DNA from: Chloroflexota bacterium
GTDB lineage: Bacteria; Chloroflexota; Anaerolineae; Anaerolineales; VGOW01
Direction of reading: 5' to 3'
Assembly (NCBI GenBank): GCA_016197225.1
Contig: JACPWC010000037.1
Coordinates: 1 to 40,289 of the forward strand
Length of the DNA stretch: 40,289 nt
Made by a program: the position numbers and the translations under genes. Every line of letters starts with the position of its first letter. Position 1 is the first letter of the stretch. Below, in pieces: positions 35,770 through 40,289 of the stretch. Below the pieces are notes generated by a model, which worked only from the letters and a program-made list of their open reading frames with translations, was not told the DNA's origin and did no database searches.

Positions 35770-37724
35770 CGACGGATCCCGGCGCCGGCCAATATGTCCT
35801 CGACCTCAACAAGATTGGCCGGCAGTATGGAAGCGAACCGGCTGTCCACGCGCTTGTGGAGGTGGACCTTCAGGTAAGGCCCGGCGAGTGGCTGGCGATT
35901 ACCGGCCCCTCCGGCGCTGGGAAGTCAACCCTGCTCCACATCATCGGCTGCCTGGATCATCCAACCAGCGGCAACTATTTTCTGGATGGTATCAACACCA
36001 CCCGGTTAAGCGATGCAGAACGCGCCGGACTGCGGGGTCGGCGCATCGGGTTCGTGTTTCAATCTTTCCATTTGCTGCCCTACCGAACTGTGTTGGAAAA
36101 CGTCATGCTGGCGGAAGTGTACCGCCAGCAATCCCACCGTGGCCGACAAGAGCGGGCGCTGGCGGCCATAGCCCGAGTCGGGCTTAGTCATCGCGCCGAT
36201 TTCCTGCCGACGAAGCTGTCTGGCGGCGAGAGACAACGGGTTGCTATCGCTCGCGCCCTGATGGGTTCTCCCAGCCTGCTATTGTGTGACGAACCGACGG
36301 GAAATCTTGATTCAAAGTCAACGGCCAGCCTGCTCGACCTCTTTGCCGATCTCAACCAGCAGGGTCTTACACTGGTCGTTGTGACCCACGACGAGAACGT
36401 CGCCCAACGGGCCGGCCGCCGCGTGCACATCATTGATGGCCTACTGACAGACATCACCAGCGGAGAAAATGAGCGGCAACCGTCACCCGCCCCGGAACCA
36501 TACGTCAACACGAACGCCATGAAGCCGTCCGGCATCACGCTCATGGACCTCTTCAATGAGGCACTGGCAGGGATGTTCGCCAGGCCGGGCCGGATGGCGC
36601 TGACGGTGTTGGGCATCGTCATCGGGCTGACGGCCCTCGTGGCGACGCTGGGCCTGTCTCGCACCGCCAACAACCGCATCATCAGCGCCTTCGACGAGTT
36701 AGCCGCCACCGGTATTGTCGTTGCCGCCAAGCCCGGCCCGACGGGCGTTGACCCCAAAGCCATTCCCTGGGACGCCCCCACCCGTCTTGGCCGGTTGAAC
36801 GGCGTCGCCGCCGTCGGAACGCTAAGTGAGGTCAATGTCGGAAGTGCGCTGGTGAGCACATCGCTGGTGAGAGACCCGCAGAGCCAGACCGCTTTCCGGC
36901 TTTCGGTCAAGGCGGCTTCGCCCGGCCTGTTTGCGGCAGTCAGAGCGGAGCTTGAGACCGGACGTTTGCCCGACTTGGGACATTCGGAGAGGAAGGATCG
37001 GGTTGCCGTGCTTGGCCCGACGGCCGCGCTCCGGCTCGGTATTGTTAACCTCAAGCAGTTGCCGGCAATTGCCATCGGCGATAACCTCTACCTGGTTATC
37101 GGCATCTTGCGCGGCGTCGCCCGCCAGCCCGAACTGCTGGGCGCAGTCATCATTCCCGAAGGCACGGCCCGACAGGATTTTGGCTTGGCGGGTCCTGGCA
37201 CCGTGATCATCGAGACTCGCATTGGCGCGGCCTCTCTCATCGCCCGGCAATCCCCATTGGCGTTGCGGCCCGATAACCCCAAGATTCTCAGAGTTGAGTT
37301 TCCCCCGGAGCCTCAGCGTGTGCGCGACACGGTGCAGACTGACCTGAATACGATGTTCGTCTTGCTGGGCGGTTTGTCTCTGATTGTCGGCGCTATCGGC
37401 ATCGCCAACATTACGCTCGTGTCGGTGATTGAGCGGATCAGTGAAATCGGCCTGCGCCGGGCCATCGGCGCCACACGCGGGCACATCGCCGCGCAGTTCT
37501 TGCTCGAGAGCGCTTCGATGGGGCTGATTGGAGGCGTGCTCGGCGCCAGCCTGGGCGTTCTCATTGTGGTGGCCGTCTCGGCCTACCAGGTCTGGACTCC
37601 GGTGCTGGACCCGGCGGCGCCCCTCCTGGCCCCACTTGTCGGTGGCGGAATCGGCTTGTTGTCGGGAACTTACCCGGCGGTGCGCGCAGCACAGTTGGAA
37701 CCGATTGAGGCGTTTCGGAACTGA
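35766..37724 (+). CDS. MacB-like ABC transporter (fused ATPase and permease)
   Basis: 652 residues. The N-terminal ATPase (1 to about 235) has Walker A GPSGAGKST at 47-55, Q-loop FQSFHLL, signature LSGGERQ at 151-157 and Walker B with D175-E176. The C-terminal permease has a helix near 272-295 (MALTVLGIVIGLTALVATLGL), a large extracytoplasmic domain (about 300-525) and three helices from about 527, including GAIGIANITLVSVIERISEIGLRRAIGAT, the MacB/FtsX-type signature. This topology gives a mechanotransmitting exporter rather than an importer. It is coupled by ATGA to the HlyD-like adaptor. Substrates of such systems include antibiotics, peptides and lipoprotein-like molecules; nothing here narrows it. 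It converges with the PucR-like gene, 7 bp between the stops, with no visible terminator. Confidence 0.93.
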   Translation: MTTDPGAGQYVLDLNKIGRQYGSEPAVHALVEVDLQVRPGEWLAITGPSGAGKSTLLHIIGCLDHPTSGNYFLDGINTTRLSDAERAGLRGRRIGFVFQSFHLLPYRTVLENVMLAEVYRQQSHRGRQERALAAIARVGLSHRADFLPTKLSGGERQRVAIARALMGSPSLLLCDEPTGNLDSKSTASLLDLFADLNQQGLTLVVVTHDENVAQRAGRRVHIIDGLLTDITSGENERQPSPAPEPYVNTNAMKPSGITLMDLFNEALAGMFARPGRMALTVLGIVIGLTALVATLGLSRTANNRIISAFDELAATGIVVAAKPGPTGVDPKAIPWDAPTRLGRLNGVAAVGTLSEVNVGSALVSTSLVRDPQSQTAFRLSVKAASPGLFAAVRAELETGRLPDLGHSERKDRVAVLGPTAALRLGIVNLKQLPAIAIGDNLYLVIGILRGVARQPELLGAVIIPEGTARQDFGLAGPGTVIIETRIGAASLIARQSPLALRPDNPKILRVEFPPEPQRVRDTVQTDLNTMFVLLGGLSLIVGAIGIANITLVSVIERISEIGLRRAIGATRGHIAAQFLLESASMGLIGGVLGASLGVLIVVAVSAYQVWTPVLDPAAPLLAPLVGGGIGLLSGTYPAVRAAQLEPIEAFRN

Positions 37725-37731
37725 CAGGACG

Positions 37732-39218
37732 CTACAGAGAAGCCGAACTCAGCTTTGTGGTTTGGGTCGCTCTCAAGTAATAGGCCTTCACCGCCACGTG
37801 CAGGTTCAGTCGCTGAGACACATTGCGCAGATCGACTCCCAAAATTGACTCGATCCGTCCCAACCTGTAGAGCATCGTGTTCCGGTGAACGCTGAGGGCC
37901 GAGGCCGCTTCGGCCAGCGCCCCGTTGTAATCGAGATAGGCCGCCAGCGTCCGCGCCAGATCGCTGTTATTCTTGCGGTCGTGCTCGGCCAGCGCCTCAA
38001 TTTTGGCAAGATAGGGGTTGGCCGCCAGCACGTCGGCAGGCAAACGATAAAGCCAGTCGAGCAGACCCAGTTCCCAAAAACAAGTGACGGGCATCCCGCT
38101 GAACTGCCCGCCGATCATGGCGGCCTCCAACGCTTCATCGTAAACCCGCCGCAGTGACTTGTCGTTGGTCGTTTGCCCCACGCCCGTCCTCAACGTTTGA
38201 GACCGGTTGCCAATCTCGGCCACCATTCTTTGCGCCAGCGCCTGCCCGGTTGCGTTCGATTTCGATTCGATAATTAGGGCAATGCCTTGCTCGCGCACCA
38301 CAACCAGCCCCCACTGACCCTCAAAAAGTCGCCGCGCGCCGCCTGCTGGGCCTCGCGCACCGCCTGCTCCTTCACCATCACCAGCGCCGCCACCGTCGCC
38401 GCGTGTTCGATTGCCAACTCGTCCAGATCGGTCAGCGGATGATCGCCGGCTACCACCCAAATGTAGCCGTAAATTTCGCGGCGAGCCACAATAGGCGCAA
38501 TCACCCGTTCCATCGTCATGCCAATGTCGGGCATGGTTCCCACGCGAACCGGTTTCATCTTTTCTTGTAGTTGGGCGTAGATGCCGCGTTTCATTAACCG
38601 CTGGCTGACCTCGCGCGGCGTATAGCCAAGCTCAATGGCCCGCAAACGGTTTTCGTCCACTGGCCCGTGAAGGGTCGAGGCCAGCACTTCAAAGGCCGGG
38701 CTTTCGATCAGCACCGAGCGGTTGAGAATGGCGGCCAGGGTTTCAGTCAACGAGGAGAGGTCGCCGCCCTCCAGCACCAACTGAGTCAGCCGGCGGTGGA
38801 TGTCGTCGGCGCGTTCCTTCAGCGCAAACTGTTCGTTGAGGATCTCCAGGTACAGCCGCTCAATGAGGTTGATGAATTGCACATCGGGCGGCACGGCAAT
38901 GATGGGGAAACCGTATTCGTCCGCCGCCCGGCGCATCACTTCCGGCACGGCCTCAAAATACCAGCCGGTAGAAAACACCATGCCGGCCAACCCCTGCTCG
39001 GCCAGCGCCGGGATGAAAATTTTTTGCTCGGCCGGGTTGTCCTTAATCCCATAACCGGCAGTGAACATCAACAGACCCCGGCCCCAGTCGGCGTAGTCGG
39101 TGCCGGGGATGTCCACCACGTGAGCGCGGCGGATAATGTGATCAAGGCCGCCTTCGCCGGCGACAACCTGAGCTTTCTCGAATCCGGGGAGTTGAAGCGC
39201 CTGGCGCAGAGTGAGCAT
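37732..39218 (-). pseudogene. PucR/CdaR-type regulator, frameshifted and internally deleted
   Basis: The ATG at 39218 opens a 314-residue frame with an N-terminal PucR sensory domain (MLTLRQALQLPGFEKAQVVAG to about 125), a coiled linker and a GAF-like middle (about 130-300) that breaks off after AARGDFL. The C-terminal part continues in another frame (EGQWGLVVVREQGIALI, then a CdaR-like segment and the HTH_30 helix-turn-helix NGALAEAASALSVHRNTMLYRLGRIE) to the stop at 37732. The frames join at a run of five T (minus strand, about 38326-38322); six T, or three, would restore one frame. Beyond the shift, about 80-100 residues that normally separate these parts are missing. Loss of function is likely; homopolymer error could explain the shift but not the deletion. 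The DNA-binding half is intact. Confidence 0.75.
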
Positions 39219-39224
39219 GAAGAG

Positions 39225-39230
39225 ATTATA
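39225..39230 (-). promoter_or_regulatory. -10 box of the PucR-type regulator
   Basis: TATAAT on the minus strand (39230-39225) with six bases to the ATG at 39218, predicting a leaderless mRNA. No clear -35. Confidence 0.55.
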
Positions 39231-39286
39231 GACGAAAGACGGAGGCTGTCGTCTTTCGCCCGACGCGCAACTTTTAGATCAATTCT

Positions 39287-39303
39287 CCTGTATAGTTTAC
39301 AGG
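39287..39303. promoter_or_regulatory. Operator-like palindrome over the sigma-factor promoter
   Basis: CCTGTA (39287-39292), five bases TAGTT, TACAGG (39298-39303): a perfect 17-bp dyad. It covers the TATAGT -10 box (39291-39296) of the ECF sigma gene, whose ATG is at 39305. A repressor or the divergent PucR-type protein could bind here (inference). Confidence 0.55.
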
Positions 39304-39304
39304 C

Positions 39305-39841
39305 ATGCCTGACGTTAGCGACCGCGACCTTGTGCTCCGCGCCCGGCGCGGCGACGCTGAAGCCTTTGGCGAACTCGTCCGCCGCACTCAAACGTCGGTG
39401 TTCAACGTGTGTTACCGATTGATGGGCGAGCGGCGCGAAGCCGAAGACCTGGCCCAGGAGGCCTTTATTCGAGCCTATGAACGACTCGGCACGTTTGACC
39501 CGGATCGGCCTTTTGGCCCCTGGATGCGACGGGTGGCCGCCAACCATTGCCTCAACCGTCTCTCGGCCCAGGCCCCGGCAGACGCGCCGCTGGACGAAGA
39601 ACGCGACGAGGACGAGCGGGGCAAGCCGGAGGCGATCCGCGAAGCAAGGGAGCAAGCCGAGCTGGTGCGCGCCGCTATTCTGGCCCTGCCGCCGAATTAC
39701 CGGGCCGTGATCGAATTGCGGCACTTTCAGGACATGAGCTATGATGAGATCGCCGGCCTGCTGAGCATTCCATTGAGCGACGTGAAGAGTCACATCTTCC
39801 GCGCCCGCAAACTGCTGGCCGAAAAACTGGAACGCAGATGA
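39305..39841 (+). CDS. ECF-type RNA polymerase sigma factor
   Basis: 178 residues. Region 2 (about 9-75) has ARRGDAEAFGELVRR, DLAQEAFIRAYERL and FGPWMRRVAANHCLN; region 4 (about 120-172) has ALPPNYRAVIELRHFQDMSYDEIAG and a helix-turn-helix ending in VKSHIFRARKLL. There is no region 1 or 3, as in ECF (group 4) sigma factors. It directs RNA polymerase to a stress or envelope regulon and is normally held by a cognate anti-sigma, encoded next. The start follows a TATAGT -10 by eight bases, so the transcript is probably leaderless. Its final codons and stop lie inside the AACGCAGAT word array. Confidence 0.95.
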   Translation: MPDVSDRDLVLRARRGDAEAFGELVRRTQTSVFNVCYRLMGERREAEDLAQEAFIRAYERLGTFDPDRPFGPWMRRVAANHCLNRLSAQAPADAPLDEERDEDERGKPEAIREAREQAELVRAAILALPPNYRAVIELRHFQDMSYDEIAGLLSIPLSDVKSHIFRARKLLAEKLERR

Positions 39842-39923
39842 ACGCTGAACAACCGCTGATAAACGCAGATAAACCTTCATAAAAATCTGCGTTCATCATT
39901 TCAAATCAGCGTTTATCTGCGTG
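39831..39923. repeat. Word array (AACGCAGAT) between sigma and anti-sigma genes
   Basis: AACGCAGAT at 39831-39839 and 39862-39870, with reverse complement ATCTGCGTT at 39885-39893. CGCAGATGAACGCTG (39833-39847) pairs with 39907-39921 in 14 of 15 positions. The sigma stop codon is inside the first arm. Confidence 0.72.
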
Positions 39924-39931
39924 CTAAAGCA

Positions 39932-40289
39932 ATGACGCACTTGGACGACATCGCCTTCAACGAGTACCTCGACTCTGCCCTCGACCCGGCCCGCCACGCC
40001 GAAGTTGAGGCGCACCTCGCCGCCTGCCCGGACTGCGCCGCCCGCCTGGCCGGACTGCGCGCCCTCTTCGCCGCGCTTGAGTCCCTGCCGGACGTGCCGC
40101 TGGAACGCGACTTATCCTCTTCAGTAGTGACTGCCCTTCGTAAGAGTCGTGGGATGAGTGACAGCGCCAAGGCATTGCGCTTACGACCGACGCTCCGCTT
40201 CGCCTTTGCCGCCCAGGCGCTGGCCGCCCTCATCTTGCTCGCCATCGCCCTGCCCTTCGCAACACAGGCAACGTTATGGGAGCAGGTTT
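39932..40289 (+). CDS. Zinc-finger anti-sigma factor (3' end outside window)
   Basis: The frame is open from the ATG at 39932 to the right edge (119 codons). An N-terminal zf-HC2 anti-sigma domain has HxxxCxxC as H28-C32-C35 (EAHLAACPDC), with its usual amphipathic helix (AARLAGLRALFAALESL). A membrane helix begins near 95-110 (RFAFAAQALAALILLAIALPF). Such proteins hold the ECF sigma at the membrane until a signal releases it. The pairing is deduced from order: it follows the sigma gene by 90 nt, with a word array in between. No Shine-Dalgarno sequence is visible. The C-terminal extracytoplasmic domain is outside the window. Confidence 0.85.
   Translation, partial: MTHLDDIAFNEYLDSALDPARHAEVEAHLAACPDCAARLAGLRALFAALESLPDVPLERDLSSSVVTALRKSRGMSDSAKALRLRPTLRFAFAAQALAALILLAIALPFATQATLWEQV

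Noticed and set aside
37725-37731. Terminator between the convergent MacB-like and PucR-type genes
   Set aside because: Only 7 bp separate the stops and no stem with a T-tract is visible in the flanking sequence.

Overview
The window (about 40 kb, GC-rich) looks like chromosomal DNA of an uncultivated Chloroflexota-type bacterium (inference). The grounds are lipobox lipoproteins with no outer-membrane genes, a DUF3662/FHA gene next to a second FHA gene and a SEDS/PBP pair, multi-GAF and PucR-type regulators, and intergenic arrays of short self-complementary words. No rRNA, tRNA or CRISPR array was seen.

Layout. 1-2746 (minus): selD, then a multi-GAF protein that runs off the left edge. selD carries an in-frame UGA at the catalytic position, followed by a hairpin that fits a bacterial SECIS, so SelD is probably itself a selenoprotein. 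2857-7521 (plus): fhaA-like and fhaB-like genes, methylthioadenosine phosphorylase, a RodA/FtsW-type SEDS protein and a PbpA-like protein that has lost its transpeptidase motifs. 7642-10159 (minus): MFS transporter, tyrS and a DUF2442-like fragment. 10416-16079 (plus): alaS, a second MFS transporter and glpK. 16151-19245: ppdK broken near its 3' end by a RelE/ParE-type toxin gene with an antitoxin remnant; the missing PPDK C-terminus, with its catalytic Cys, resumes downstream and is followed by a TMEM175-like stub. 19254-23997: a PQQ-type beta-propeller protein and a polytopic membrane protein.

24101-33068 is an export operon: promoter, long leader with a terminator-like hairpin, RND pump, minimal adaptor lipoprotein with an acidic insert, second RND pump, two-domain lipoprotein. 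33231-37724 is a second export unit: lipoprotein, HlyD-like adaptor with a peptidoglycan-binding domain, MacB-like ABC transporter. 37732-39218 (minus) is a frameshifted, internally deleted PucR/CdaR-type regulator. An ECF sigma factor diverges from it at 39305, followed by a zinc-finger anti-sigma factor that runs off the right edge.

Main points of interest: the Sec-containing SelD, the interrupted ppdK, the inactive-looking PBP partnered with a SEDS protein, the twin RND operon with its reduced adaptor and attenuator-like leader, the intergenic word arrays that reach into gene ends, and several genes with a TATAAT-like box only 6-9 nt before ATG (probable leaderless transcripts).
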